From: Microbacterium oleivorans
GTDB lineage: Bacteria > Actinomycetota > Actinomycetes > Actinomycetales > Microbacteriaceae
Assembly (NCBI RefSeq): GCF_001644225.1
Contig: NZ_LSTV01000002.1
Coordinates: forward strand, 265,721-329,720
DNA length: 64,000 nt
Direction of reading: 5' to 3'
Program-made: the position numbers and the translations under genes
Shown here: piece after piece, positions 34,408 through 43,154 of the stretch
Layout of the letters: each line of letters starts with the position of its first letter
Numbering within the stretch: the first letter of the stretch is position 1
The notes under the pieces: generated by a model
Databases searched by the model: none
The model's input: only the letters and a program-made list of their open reading frames with translations
What the model was told of the DNA's origin: nothing

Positions 34408-35167
34408 CGTCTTCGACCTGACCGGCCGCCTGGCCCTCGTGACGGGCTCGTCGCGGGGGCTCGGGCAGAGCCTGGCCTTCGGCTTGGCGGATGCCGGCGC
34501 CCGCATCATCGTGCACGGCCGCGACGCCGAGGCGACGGAGCGGAGCGCCGACGCGATCGGCGAGCGCACCGGCATCCGTCCCGAGACGACCCTGTTCGAC
34601 GTGACGGATGCCGCGGCTGTCGAGGAGGCGATCGGTGACCTCGTCGAGCGGGTCGGCACCCCCGACATCCTCGTGAACAACGCCGGGATCCAGCGGCGGG
34701 CACCCTTCGCGGAGTTCCCCGTCGCTGACTGGGATGCGGTGATCTCGAGCAACCTGTCGAGCGCCTTCTACGTGTCGCGCTTCGTCGCGCCCGGCATGAT
34801 CGCGCGCGGCTCCGGCAAGATCATCAACGTCGCCTCGGTCCAGTCGCTGCTCGGGCGGCAGACCATCGCGCCGTACGCGGCCAGCAAGGGCGGCATCGCC
34901 CAGCTCAGCCGGGGGATGGCCGCGGACCTGGCGCGCCACGGCATCCAGGTCAACACGCTGTCGCCGGGGTACTTCGCCACCGAGATGAACGCGGCGCTCG
35001 TCGCCGATGCAGACTTCTCGGACTGGGTCACCCAGCGCACCCCGGCCGGTCGCTGGGGCGATGTCGCGGAACTGCGCGGCCCGCTCGTGTTCCTCGCCTC
35101 GGCAGCGAGCGACTTCGTGAACGGACAGAACCTGTTCGTCGACGGCGGCATGACCGCCGTCGTCTGA
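34400..35167 (+). CDS. idnO: Gluconate 5-dehydrogenase (5-keto-gluconate reductase), SDR
   Basis: 255 aa from TTG 34400, inside the end of gntP. GSSRGLG binds the nucleotide, NNAG follows, and the catalytic set is Ser in VASVQS and YAASK. The C-terminus is NGQNLFVDGG. In the IdnO role it reduces 5-keto-D-gluconate to D-gluconate with NADPH. The assignment rests on both family resemblance and position between the permease and the idonate dehydrogenase. Confidence 0.88.
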   Translation: MSDVFDLTGRLALVTGSSRGLGQSLAFGLADAGARIIVHGRDAEATERSADAIGERTGIRPETTLFDVTDAAAVEEAIGDLVERVGTPDILVNNAGIQRRAPFAEFPVADWDAVISSNLSSAFYVSRFVAPGMIARGSGKIINVASVQSLLGRQTIAPYAASKGGIAQLSRGMAADLARHGIQVNTLSPGYFATEMNAALVADADFSDWVTQRTPAGRWGDVAELRGPLVFLASAASDFVNGQNLFVDGGMTAVV

Positions 35168-35182
35168 CAAGAGGAGCAAGAC

Positions 35183-36205
35183 ATGGACGCCGTCGTCATC
35201 AACGGAAAGCTCGACCTCACCGTGGCCGAGCACCCCGTCCCCGAGCCCGACGCCGGGCAGGTCCGGATCCGGGTGGGGTACGTGGGGATCTGCGGATCCG
35301 ACCTGCACTACTACGGCGAGGGCGCAAACGGCGCGTTCGTCGTCACCGAGCCCCTCGTTCCCGGGCACGAGCTGTCAGGCTGGGTCGACCTCGACCCCGA
35401 CGGGCGCTTCGCGCCCGGCACGCCGGTGACGGTGCATCCCGCCCGCTTCGGTCCCGAAGGGTCGACTCCGGTCGAGCCCCATCTGCGCTCCGGCGGCAGC
35501 TACCTCGGCAGTGCCGCGACCACCCCGCACACGCAGGGCGCGATGAGCGAGTACCTGGTGGTGGATGCCGGCATGATCCGGACGCTGCCCGCAGAACTGC
35601 CCGTGCGTCGCGCCGCCCTCGCCGAGCCCCTCGCCGTCGCCCTGCACGGCGCGAGCCGCGCGGGCTCGCTCGCCGGCGCGCGCGTGCTCGTCTGCGGCGC
35701 GGGTCCCATCGGACTGCTCGCCGTCGTCGCCGCGCAGGAGGCCGGGGCGGCTCGCGTCGAGATCACCGACCTGCTGCCCGAGCCGCTCGACCGGGCGCGC
35801 GCGCTCGGGGCCGATGCCGTGTGGCGGGTCGGCGAGGACGCGATCCCCTCGGACACCTACGACGTCGTGCTCGAGTGCTCTGGCGCGGCGCCCGCCGTGT
35901 CGTCGGCGATCGCCGCCGTCCGTCGGCGCGGCACCATCGTGCAGATCGGGATGCTGCCGAATCAGCCGGTCGGCGTGAACATCGCGCCGCTCATCTCCAA
36001 GGAGGCGACCCTCACCGGCGCCTTCCGGTTCCTCGACGAGATCGACCGTGCGATCGAGGTCCTGGGCCGCCGTCCGGAGATCGAGTCCGTCATCACCCAC
36101 GAGTTCGCTCCGGCCGACGCCGTCGAGGCGTTCGAGACGGCCCGCCGACCCGCCGACAGCAGCAAGGTCGTCGTCGCGATGAACTCTGCGAAGGTGGCAT
36201 CGTGA
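35183..36205 (+). CDS. idnD: L-idonate 5-dehydrogenase (zinc alcohol dehydrogenase family)
   Basis: 340 aa from ATG 35183, with GAGGAGC upstream. Catalytic zinc ligands are Cys37 (GICGSDLHYY) and His61-Glu62 (PGHELSG). The NAD loop is CGAGPIGLL. The four-Cys structural-zinc lobe of classical enzymes is absent; in its place is a Gly/Pro/Arg-rich insert with GGSYLGSAATTPHTQG, as I recall for actinobacterial members. It oxidises L-idonate to 5-keto-D-gluconate. Its stop overlaps the gntK start (GTGA). Confidence 0.88.
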   Translation: MDAVVINGKLDLTVAEHPVPEPDAGQVRIRVGYVGICGSDLHYYGEGANGAFVVTEPLVPGHELSGWVDLDPDGRFAPGTPVTVHPARFGPEGSTPVEPHLRSGGSYLGSAATTPHTQGAMSEYLVVDAGMIRTLPAELPVRRAALAEPLAVALHGASRAGSLAGARVLVCGAGPIGLLAVVAAQEAGAARVEITDLLPEPLDRARALGADAVWRVGEDAIPSDTYDVVLECSGAAPAVSSAIAAVRRRGTIVQIGMLPNQPVGVNIAPLISKEATLTGAFRFLDEIDRAIEVLGRRPEIESVITHEFAPADAVEAFETARRPADSSKVVVAMNSAKVAS

Positions 36206-36696
36206 GCACCGCACCGCGCATCGTCGTCATGGGGCCGAGCGGGTCGGGCAAGACCGCGGTCGGAGCCGCCCTCGCCGTCGATCTCGGCGTGGATTTCGTC
36301 GACGCCGACGACCTGCATCCCGCGGCGAACGTGGCGAAGATGGAGGCCGGGCACCCCCTCGACGACGAGGACCGCGCGCCCTGGCTCGACATCGTCGGCA
36401 GGACGCTCGCCGACGCACCCGGCCTCGTCGTCGCATGCTCCGCGCTGGCGCGCCGCTATCGCGACCGCATCCGTGCCGCCGCAGCCGACGTCCGCTTCGT
36501 GGAGCTGGTCGTCTCGCCCGAGGAACTGGACCGACGGATGCGGTCACGTCAGCACTTCATGCCACCGGCGCTCCTCGCCTCGCAGCTCGCGACCCTCGAG
36601 CACCTCGGGGCGGACGAGCCCGGCGTCGCGATCGAGAACGTCGGCCGCATCCTCGACGTCGCGCGCCGCGCGCGCATCGCGCTGGACGTCGCGTAG
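36202..36696 (+). CDS. gntK: Gluconokinase
   Basis: 164 aa from GTG 36202. The P-loop is GPSGSGKT (11-18). DADDLHPAANVAKMEAGHPLDDEDR is the gluconate-binding signature, and SRQHFMPPALLASQLATLE is the lid region. It phosphorylates D-gluconate to 6-phosphogluconate, feeding the pentose phosphate route, and completes the idonate pathway encoded here. Last gene of the operon; a family C half-repeat follows at 36723-36737. Confidence 0.94.
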   Translation: MSTAPRIVVMGPSGSGKTAVGAALAVDLGVDFVDADDLHPAANVAKMEAGHPLDDEDRAPWLDIVGRTLADAPGLVVACSALARRYRDRIRAAAADVRFVELVVSPEELDRRMRSRQHFMPPALLASQLATLEHLGADEPGVAIENVGRILDVARRARIALDVA

Positions 36697-36784
36697 CACG
36701 CGGACGCCGCCCCGGCCCGCATCCTTCCCCTGTCACACCCCCCGCCGCGACGCCACGCGACGCGACGCGCGCGAGAATGGTCCG

Positions 36785-37366
36785 ATGACGGGGTCAAACG
36801 ACTGGCAGCAGTACTACTCTGCGGCGACGGGCCGGGCGCCGCGGCCCCACCTCATCGCGGCCCTCAAACACGTGAGCCGCGTAGGGACCGCGATCGACCT
36901 CGGCGCTGGTGACGGCGTGGATTCGCGATTCCTGCTCGATCAGGGCTGGCAGGTCGTGGCTGTCGACGCGACGCCCGGGCTGCGTGAGCGCATCGCGGCG
37001 AGCGGACACGCGTCGTCCTGGCTCGATGCGCGTGACGCGTCCTTCGCAGCGGTCGACGACCTGCCGGATGCCGACCTCGTCTTCGCGAGCTATTCGCTGC
37101 CGTTCGCGAGCGTCGCCGAATTCGCTCACATCTGGGAGCTCCTCACCGCAGCTCTGCGCCCGCGTGGCGTGTTCGCGGGCCAGCTTTTCGGACATCGCGA
37201 CGACTGGGCTGAGCGTGATGACGTGCTGACGCACTCCGCGAGCGAGGTCGCGGAACTGCTCTCGGACTGGGAGATCGTCGAGCTCGTCGAGCGCGAGAGG
37301 GACGGCCCGTCGGGTCGAGGGCCCAAGCACTGGCACTTCTTCGACATCATCGCCCGCCGCCTCTGA
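36785..37366 (+). CDS. Class I SAM-dependent methyltransferase
   Basis: 193 aa from ATG 36785. SAM motif I is AIDLGAGDGVDSRFL (about 38-52), motif II VVAVDATPG. The HDD/GHRDDWAERDD region and the end PKHWHFFDIIARR resemble TehB-like or small-molecule methyltransferases. Substrate unknown. No Shine-Dalgarno sequence; GAGAAT at 36773-36778 is 6 bases from the ATG, suggesting a leaderless transcript. Confidence 0.85.
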   Translation: MTGSNDWQQYYSAATGRAPRPHLIAALKHVSRVGTAIDLGAGDGVDSRFLLDQGWQVVAVDATPGLRERIAASGHASSWLDARDASFAAVDDLPDADLVFASYSLPFASVAEFAHIWELLTAALRPRGVFAGQLFGHRDDWAERDDVLTHSASEVAELLSDWEIVELVERERDGPSGRGPKHWHFFDIIARRL

Positions 37367-37429
37367 CCGCGACGAGCTCCGCAGCGCAACCCCTCGCCCG
37401 GATCGTGCAGTCATCCGCAGACTGACCTC

Positions 37430-38338
37430 GTGACCACCACCGTTCTCGTCGCCGGGGCAACCGGCGACCTCGGCAGCCGCATCGCCCGCGAGCTCCTCCA
37501 GCACGACGTCCAGCTCCGGGTGCTGACCCGTCCCGGGAACTCGACCGCGGCCGACCACTTCAGCGACGACCCGCGGGTCGAGATCGTGACCGCCGACTAC
37601 GCGGACCATGACGCGCTCGTGGCCGCGGCATCCGGTGCCGACGTCGTCGTCTCGGCCGTCAGCGGAACGCGACCGGTCATCGTCGATGCGCAGCGCGCGC
37701 TCCTCGCCGCCGCCGTCGCGGCCGGCGTGCCCCGCTTCATCCCGTCGGACTACTCGGCCGACTACCGGCGCCTAACCCCGGGAACCAACCGCAACCTCGA
37801 GCTGCGCCGCGAGTTCGCCGCGGACCTCGATGCCGCGCCGATCCAGGCGACGTCCGTGCTCAATGGAGTGTTCACCGAGCTGCTCGCCGGCCAGGCGCCC
37901 ATGATCCTCCGCGATCGCAAGCGCGTCCTCTACTGGTCGTCGGCGGATCAGGTGCTCGACGTCACGACGAAGGACGACACCGCCCGGACCGTCGCCCTGG
38001 TCGCCCTCGATGCCGACGCCCCGCGCGTCGTCGAGGTCGCCGGCGACCGGGTGACCGCGCGTCAGGTGGCCGAGCTCGCCACCGAGCTCAGCGGCAAGAC
38101 CTTCACGCTGCAGTGGGCGGGCACGACGGGGACGCTCTCGGCCATGGCCGCGGTGGGGCGTCGCCTCTCTCGCGATCCCGAGGACACCTTCCCCGCCTGG
38201 CAGGGGATGCAGTATTTCGTCAGCATGTTCAGCGGCGAGGCCGAGCTGCACCACGTCGACAACGATCGCTATGGTCCGCACCCGTGGACCTCAGGCCGCG
38301 ACATCCTGCAGCCCTGGCTCGCCGGCTCGCAGGCCTGA
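37430..38338 (+). CDS. NmrA/isoflavone-reductase-like NAD(P)-binding protein
   Basis: 302 aa from GTG 37430. GATGDLGSRIARELL is the Rossmann motif (about 9-23). RFIPSDYSADYRRLTPGTNRN matches the NmrA/phenylcoumaran-reductase group. There is no YxxxK pair, as is normal for NmrA proteins, which act as reductases or redox sensors. The substrate is unknown. Single gene. Confidence 0.83.
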   Translation: MTTTVLVAGATGDLGSRIARELLQHDVQLRVLTRPGNSTAADHFSDDPRVEIVTADYADHDALVAAASGADVVVSAVSGTRPVIVDAQRALLAAAVAAGVPRFIPSDYSADYRRLTPGTNRNLELRREFAADLDAAPIQATSVLNGVFTELLAGQAPMILRDRKRVLYWSSADQVLDVTTKDDTARTVALVALDADAPRVVEVAGDRVTARQVAELATELSGKTFTLQWAGTTGTLSAMAAVGRRLSRDPEDTFPAWQGMQYFVSMFSGEAELHHVDNDRYGPHPWTSGRDILQPWLAGSQA

Positions 38339-38403
38339 CCCGCAGCCCGCATACAATCGCGGAACACGGTCGTCTGCGCCGTCGCCACCCGAGGAGCCCC
38401 GCC

Positions 38404-39291
38404 ATCGACCATCCGCCCGCCCCGGCATCCCTCGCCTTTGCGTGGGCGACCCTCGGGCGCCTCGTCCACATCTCGCGCCCCGTGCTCTGGATCAACACGA
38501 TCGGCACCGGCGTGCTCGGGATGTGGCTCACCGGCGCGCTGCTGGATCCTGCGGCGATCCCGCTCCTCGTCTGGCTGACGCTGCCGTTCAACCTGCTGAT
38601 CTACGGCGTGAACGACATCTTCGACCAGGAGACCGACGCCCTGAACCCGCGCAAGGGGTCGATCGAGGGCGCCCGGATCGAGCCGCGCGAGGTGCGGACG
38701 ATCGTCTGGGCCGTCGCGATCACCAATGTGCCGTTCCTCGTGTGGTTCCTGATCGCCTACCCGCTCGCCGCGAACGCGCTGATCCTGCTCTACACGGCGG
38801 TGTTCGTCTTCTACTCGGCGCCGCCGCTGCGCTTCAAGCAGCGGCCGTTCCTCGACTCGCTCAGCAACGCGGCCTACGGGCTTCCGCTGCTGATCGTCCC
38901 CGTCGCGCTTGGCGCTCCGCCGCTGTGGCCCGCCGTGGCCGGGCTGCTCGTCTGGAGCGTCGCGAAGCACGCCTACGACGCCGTCCAGGACATCGACGAG
39001 GACCGCGAGGCCGGCATCCGGACGACCGCCGTCCTCCTCGGACCGCGCGGCACGGCGCTCTGGAGCGGCTTCTGGTGGCTCGTGTCGAGCGTGCTGTTCG
39101 CGTTCGTCAGCATCCCGGTCGCCGCGCTCAACGCCGTCATCGCCGGTGTCCTCGTCGTGTGGATGCTGGTGCGCCCCACTCCCGCGACCGGTCGCCGCCT
39201 CTACCCGGTGTCGATCGCCTTCCCGTACGTCGCCGGGTCGGTGGCGAGCGGGCTGCAGCTGACGAAGATGTTCTTCGAGGCGTACGGATGA
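38404..39291 (+). CDS. UbiA-family prenyltransferase (apparent ATC start)
   Basis: 295 aa, 8-9 membrane helices. Both Asp-rich motifs are present: NDIFDQETDALNPRKG (about 73-88) and DAVQDIDEDREAGIRT (about 195-210), which bind Mg-prenyl diphosphate. Closest in feel to lycopene elongases and related carotenoid or quinone prenyltransferases. No ATG, GTG or TTG is usable: GAGGAGC (38391-38397) is correctly spaced before ATC 38404, and a TACAAT box at 38352-38357 sets the transcript start downstream of the earlier candidates. It overlaps the next gene by ATGA. Confidence 0.82.
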   Translation: MDHPPAPASLAFAWATLGRLVHISRPVLWINTIGTGVLGMWLTGALLDPAAIPLLVWLTLPFNLLIYGVNDIFDQETDALNPRKGSIEGARIEPREVRTIVWAVAITNVPFLVWFLIAYPLAANALILLYTAVFVFYSAPPLRFKQRPFLDSLSNAAYGLPLLIVPVALGAPPLWPAVAGLLVWSVAKHAYDAVQDIDEDREAGIRTTAVLLGPRGTALWSGFWWLVSSVLFAFVSIPVAALNAVIAGVLVVWMLVRPTPATGRRLYPVSIAFPYVAGSVASGLQLTKMFFEAYG

Positions 39292-40673
39292 GCCGCATCG
39301 TGGTGGTCGGTGCCGGACTCGGGGGGCTGGCGGCATCCGCTCTTCTCGCCCGTGCCGGTCACGAGGTGACCCTGCTCGAGGCGGCGGATCGGGTCGGCGG
39401 CAAGAGCCGCAGGCTCGAGGTCGACGGTGAGCGCATCGACTCGGGGCCGTCGCTCGTGACCTTCCCGGGGGTGTGGGACGAGCTGCGGCAGCGCCTCGGT
39501 GCGGCCGACGAGCTCCAGCTCGAACGGCTGCCCGAGGTCGGCCGGTACTACTACGACGGCGAGGAGGTCACCCTCCCCGTGCCGCCGGACCACCGCTGGT
39601 ACCCGGCGTGGCAGCGGTTCAGCGATCTGCACGCGCCGCTCGCCGACGACGTGACCGCGCTACTCGTCGCCGACCCGCTCGACCGGCGGTCGCTGCCGGC
39701 GCTGCGCCGGTTGCTCTCCGTCTACGGCCCGCGGCTCAGCACCCGGGCCTACCTCGACAGCCTCACGTGGATGCCCGACGGGCTGCGCGAGATCATCGCG
39801 ATCCACACCCTCAACGCCGGGGTGTCGCCGTCGCAGACGCCCGCGCTCTATGCGAGCATGCCGGCGATCATGGCGGCATCCGGCGTGTGGGTTCCGCGCG
39901 GCGGCGTGTTCGAGATCCCGCTCGCGCTGGAACGGATGGCGGATGCCGCGGATGTCGACATCCGCACCGGCGAGACCGTGACGCGCCTCGAGCGCGGCCG
40001 CGTCACGACGGCCGGCGGATCGTTCGCCGCCGACGTCGTCGTGAGCGCCCTCGACGCGGACCGCGTCGAGGCGCTGCTCGGCCGGCGGCCGCGACGGGCG
40101 CGCGCGCTGTCATGCTCGGCGGTCGCGATCTACGGTGCGCTGCGCGAGCCGCTGCCCGAGCGGATCGCGGCGCACAGCGTCATCCTCCCCACCAAGCCCG
40201 ACGCGCTGTTCCGCAGCCTCGCCGCGGGCGACGAGCCCGCCGACACGATGGCGTTCGTGAACCTGTACCGGGCGGGCGAGATCTACCCGAACGGCCGCAG
40301 CACGCTCGCGCTGCTGCTCACCGCGCCGGCCGACGGCGCGGGGTACAGCCTCGAGCATCCGTTCGTGCGCCGCGAGGTCGAACGGATCTCGCGGACGATG
40401 GGTCTCGATGAACTGCTGACCGACACGATGACGGATGCCGCGGTCCTCGACCCGCGCTACTTCGGCACCTTCGGCGAGCGCCACGGCGCGCTGTACGGCG
40501 CCGCGCGACCGCTGTGGATGAGCGGCCCGCTGCACCGCCCCGCGCACCACGACCCGCGGACGCCCTGGCTGTGGCGCGTCGGCGCATCCGTGCACCCGGG
40601 CGGCGGAATCCCCGCCGTGCTCGGCGGAGCGATGATGGTCGCCGCGAAGCTGTTGCGGCGGCATCCGGTCTGA
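39288..40673 (+). CDS. CrtI-like phytoene desaturase family FAD oxidoreductase
   Basis: 461 aa. The N-terminal dinucleotide motif VVGAGLGGLAASALLARAGHEVTLLEA is followed by DRVGGKSRR. The C-terminal FAD segment is ASVHPGGGIPAVLGGAMM, typical of CrtI. It is shorter than carotenoid CrtI (about 500 aa), so the substrate may differ. Coupled by ATGA to the prenyltransferase, the pair probably modifies one isoprenoid lipid. No crtE, crtB or crtY is in the window. Confidence 0.85.
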   Translation: MSRIVVVGAGLGGLAASALLARAGHEVTLLEAADRVGGKSRRLEVDGERIDSGPSLVTFPGVWDELRQRLGAADELQLERLPEVGRYYYDGEEVTLPVPPDHRWYPAWQRFSDLHAPLADDVTALLVADPLDRRSLPALRRLLSVYGPRLSTRAYLDSLTWMPDGLREIIAIHTLNAGVSPSQTPALYASMPAIMAASGVWVPRGGVFEIPLALERMADAADVDIRTGETVTRLERGRVTTAGGSFAADVVVSALDADRVEALLGRRPRRARALSCSAVAIYGALREPLPERIAAHSVILPTKPDALFRSLAAGDEPADTMAFVNLYRAGEIYPNGRSTLALLLTAPADGAGYSLEHPFVRREVERISRTMGLDELLTDTMTDAAVLDPRYFGTFGERHGALYGAARPLWMSGPLHRPAHHDPRTPWLWRVGASVHPGGGIPAVLGGAMMVAAKLLRRHPV

Positions 40674-40678
40674 TTGGG

Positions 40679-40813
40679 GTTCCGGGGACGCGAGTCGTCG
40701 CGTGCGCGGGGCGTGAGCGACAGGAAGCGTCCCCGGAACGCGGGCCGTCTCTGTTCCGGGGACGCGATTCGTCGGGTGCCTCGCGCGCGAGCGACCGAAC
40801 GCGTCCCCGGAAC
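40679..40813. repeat. Family B inverted repeats, two tandem copies
   Basis: Copy 1 has arms GTTCCGGGGACGC (40679-40691) and GCGTCCCCGGAAC (40727-40739). Copy 2 has GTTCCGGGGACGC (40753-40765) and GCGTCCCCGGAAC (40801-40813). The 13-bp arms are perfect and identical between copies, and the loops share TCGTCG and GAGCGAC. It follows the crtI-like gene. Confidence 0.9.
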
Positions 40814-40834
40814 GCTCGCCCGTAGCATCGCCGT

Positions 40835-41314
40835 ATGACGACCGACGCTGTGATCCGCCGTGCCCGCGCCGCCGATGTTCCCGCGCTCGTCGACCTGCGC
40901 GCGCAGATGATGCGCGACATGGGTGCGGACACGGGCGACGATTCCTGGCGGGTGGATGCCGCGGCCTGGTACCGCGCCCGTCTCGCCGAGCCGACGCGGT
41001 GCGCCGCGATCATCGCCGAGGTCCCCGGCGACGGCGTCGTCGCGTGCGCCGTCGGGACGGTCGACGACCACGCGCCGTCGCCCCGCAACCCGAGCGGACT
41101 GCGGGGCGAGATCGCGAACGTCGTGACGTTCCCCGCGTTCCGCCGCCGCGGGCTCGCCCGCACCTGCGTGGAAGCGCTGCTGCAGTGGTTCGACGCCGAG
41201 ACGGCCGTACGCGTCGTACGCCTCGCTGCGACGGCGGGCGGCGAGGCGCTCTACCGGCGACTCGGTTTCCGCGAACCCCGCGACCTCATCCTGGAACGAC
41301 GGATGCCGCGCTGA
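40835..41314 (+). CDS. GNAT N-acetyltransferase
   Basis: 159 aa from ATG 40835. IRRARAADVPALVDLRAQMM opens the domain; NVVTFPAFRRRGLARTCVEALL is the acetyl-CoA loop; LAATAGGEALYRRLGFREP ends it. The substrate is unknown. TAGCAT at 40823-40828 lies 6 bases before the ATG with no Shine-Dalgarno sequence (leaderless). Confidence 0.88.
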   Translation: MTTDAVIRRARAADVPALVDLRAQMMRDMGADTGDDSWRVDAAAWYRARLAEPTRCAAIIAEVPGDGVVACAVGTVDDHAPSPRNPSGLRGEIANVVTFPAFRRRGLARTCVEALLQWFDAETAVRVVRLAATAGGEALYRRLGFREPRDLILERRMPR

Positions 41315-41343
41315 TCCGAGCAGGACGGAGGACGACCCGGCCC

Positions 41344-42714
41344 TCAGTCCATCCCGACGGCCATGTCGGTGAAGCGGGAGAAGTGTCCCTGGAAGGCAAC
41401 GACGACCGTATCGGTCGGACCGTTACGGTGCTTGGCGACGATGAGGTCGGCCTCGCCCGCACGGGGGCTGTCCTTCTCGTACGCGGCCTCGCGGTGCAGG
41501 AGGATCACCATGTCGGCATCCTGCTCGATCGAGCCCGACTCACGCAGGTCGCTGATCGCGGGCTTCTTGTCGGCACGCTGTTCGGGACCACGGTTCAGCT
41601 GCGACAGTGCGATGACCGGGACCTGCAGCTCCTTCGCGAGGAGCTTCAGCGCACGCGAGAACTCCGAGACCTCCTGCTGTCGCGACTCGACGCGCTTACC
41701 GCTCGTCATGAGCTGCAGGTAGTCGATGACGACCATCTCGAGCCCGACGCGCTGCTTGAGCTTGCGGCACTTCGCGCGGATCTCGACGAGCGTCATGTTC
41801 GGGCTGTCGTCGATGTAGAGGGGCGCGTCGTTGATGCGGCCGCGGGTCGAGGCGATCGTCGTCCAGTCGCGGCTGTCGAGCATGCCCTTGCGCATGCTCT
41901 GCAGCGGCACCGAGCCCTCGGCGCTCATGAGACGCATCGCGATCTCGCTGCGCCCCATCTCGAGCGAGAAGAACACGGTCGGGCGGTTGTGCTTGATGGC
42001 GGCGGCGCGGGCGAAGTCGAGCGCGAGCGTCGACTTACCCATCGCGGGACGCGCCGCGACGACGATCATCTGTCCGCCGTGCAGACCGTTGGTGAGCTGG
42101 TCGAGCCCGGCGAAACCGGTCGGGATGCCGGTCATCTGGCCGTCGCGACCGCGAGCGGCCTCGATCTCCTCGACGGCGGCGTCGACGGCGACCTGCAGGG
42201 GGACGTAGTCCTCGGACTGCTCGGCGCCGGTGACCGAGTAGATCTCGGCCTGGGCGTTGTTGACGAGGTCGAGCGCCTCGCCCTGCCCGTTGTAGCCCAT
42301 CTGCACGATGCGGGTGCCGGCCTCGACGAGCCGACGCAGCAGCGCCCTCTCGCGGACGATCGACGCGTAGTAGGCGGCGTTCGCCGCCGTCGGGACGATG
42401 GATGTCAGCGAGTGCAGGTAGTCCGCCCCGCCGGCACGCTGCAAATCGCCTGTTTTGATGAGCTCGTCGGTGACCGCGACGACGTCGGTCGGCTCGCCGT
42501 GCGAGTAGAGGGAGAGCACGGCCTCGAAGATCAGCTCGTGCTTCGGGACGTAGAAGTCGGTTCCGCGGAGCGCCTCGATGACGTCGGCGACCGCGTCACC
42601 CGAGAGCAGCATTCCGCCGAGGGTGCTCTGCTCGGCGAGCATGTCGTGCGGCGGAGTCCGCTCGGGGCCGCGGGAGCCGCCGATTCGGTCGTCCGACAGA
42701 TCCGCGATCGACAT
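41344..42714 (-). CDS. dnaB: Replicative DNA helicase
   Basis: 456 aa from ATG 42714. The N-terminal DnaB domain includes LAEQSTLGGMLLSGDAVADV. The C-terminal RecA-like motor has Walker A ARPAMGKST (about 209-217), Walker B VVIDYLQLM, and the DRESGSIEQDAD-like end motif. No intein is present, unlike in many mycobacteria. It unwinds DNA ahead of the replisome. Upstream lies a DnaA-box cluster. The longer frame to 42753 lacks support. Confidence 0.96.
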   Translation of the reverse strand: MSIADLSDDRIGGSRGPERTPPHDMLAEQSTLGGMLLSGDAVADVIEALRGTDFYVPKHELIFEAVLSLYSHGEPTDVVAVTDELIKTGDLQRAGGADYLHSLTSIVPTAANAAYYASIVRERALLRRLVEAGTRIVQMGYNGQGEALDLVNNAQAEIYSVTGAEQSEDYVPLQVAVDAAVEEIEAARGRDGQMTGIPTGFAGLDQLTNGLHGGQMIVVAARPAMGKSTLALDFARAAAIKHNRPTVFFSLEMGRSEIAMRLMSAEGSVPLQSMRKGMLDSRDWTTIASTRGRINDAPLYIDDSPNMTLVEIRAKCRKLKQRVGLEMVVIDYLQLMTSGKRVESRQQEVSEFSRALKLLAKELQVPVIALSQLNRGPEQRADKKPAISDLRESGSIEQDADMVILLHREAAYEKDSPRAGEADLIVAKHRNGPTDTVVVAFQGHFSRFTDMAVGMD

Positions 42715-42789
42715 CCATGCCCCTCTTCCGGGCCCGCTGGAAGGCCCTCGCACACGCTAGGGAGGGGCTCCGACACACGCAAACCAGCC

Positions 42790-42975
42790 TGTGGATAACT
42801 GTGTGGACAATATGCGGGAAACGCCGACCACCCTGTGCAGAGTCCCTGTGGAGAACCTGCGGAAACACCTCGATCCGCTCCGCTGAATCATCCTCTGACC
42901 GGGGCTTGTTCTTCCCACAGGCTGTGGATGGATAACCGACCTCAAGTGGCGCTTGAAGGTTCAGCGTTATCCCCA
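42790..42975. promoter_or_regulatory. DnaA-box cluster upstream of dnaB
   Basis: TGTGGATAA (42790-42798) and TGTGGACAA (42802-42810) are perfect inverse boxes (TTATCCACA, TTGTCCACA) spaced by 12 bases. Near matches are TGTGGAGAA (42847-42855), TGTGGATGG (42923-42931), TTATCCCCA (42967-42975) and TTCCCACAG (42912-42920). The 440-base non-coding stretch 42715-43154 contains these plus a promoter for the next gene. dnaA, dnaN and rpmH are absent, so it is not the standard oriC context. Confidence 0.7.
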
Positions 42976-43053
42976 CCCCATGTGCAGAATCGCCCGTTTG
43001 TCAAATGAGAAAGTCGGGCCTTCCCGGCGGTCTTCCCGCACCCTCGGACCCTC

Positions 43054-43082
43054 TTGCCAAACTCATAGGAACGGCGTAACTT
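43054..43082 (+). promoter_or_regulatory. Sigma-A-type promoter
   Basis: TTGCCA (43054-43059), a 17-base spacer, and TAACTT (43077-43082). It drives the repeat-protein gene at 43155, whose GTG is preceded by GGAGGTGA. Confidence 0.6.
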
Positions 43083-43154
43083 ATGGGGTCCAGGCACCCC
43101 GCAGACGCGGCCTTCTCGGCATGCGTCCCGATGTTTCCATCGTGGAGGTGACCT

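Noticed and set aside
42715..43154. Chromosomal origin oriC
   Set aside because: DnaA boxes are present, but dnaA, dnaN, recF and rpmH are not here, and no AT-rich unwinding element is evident; kept only as a DnaA-box cluster.
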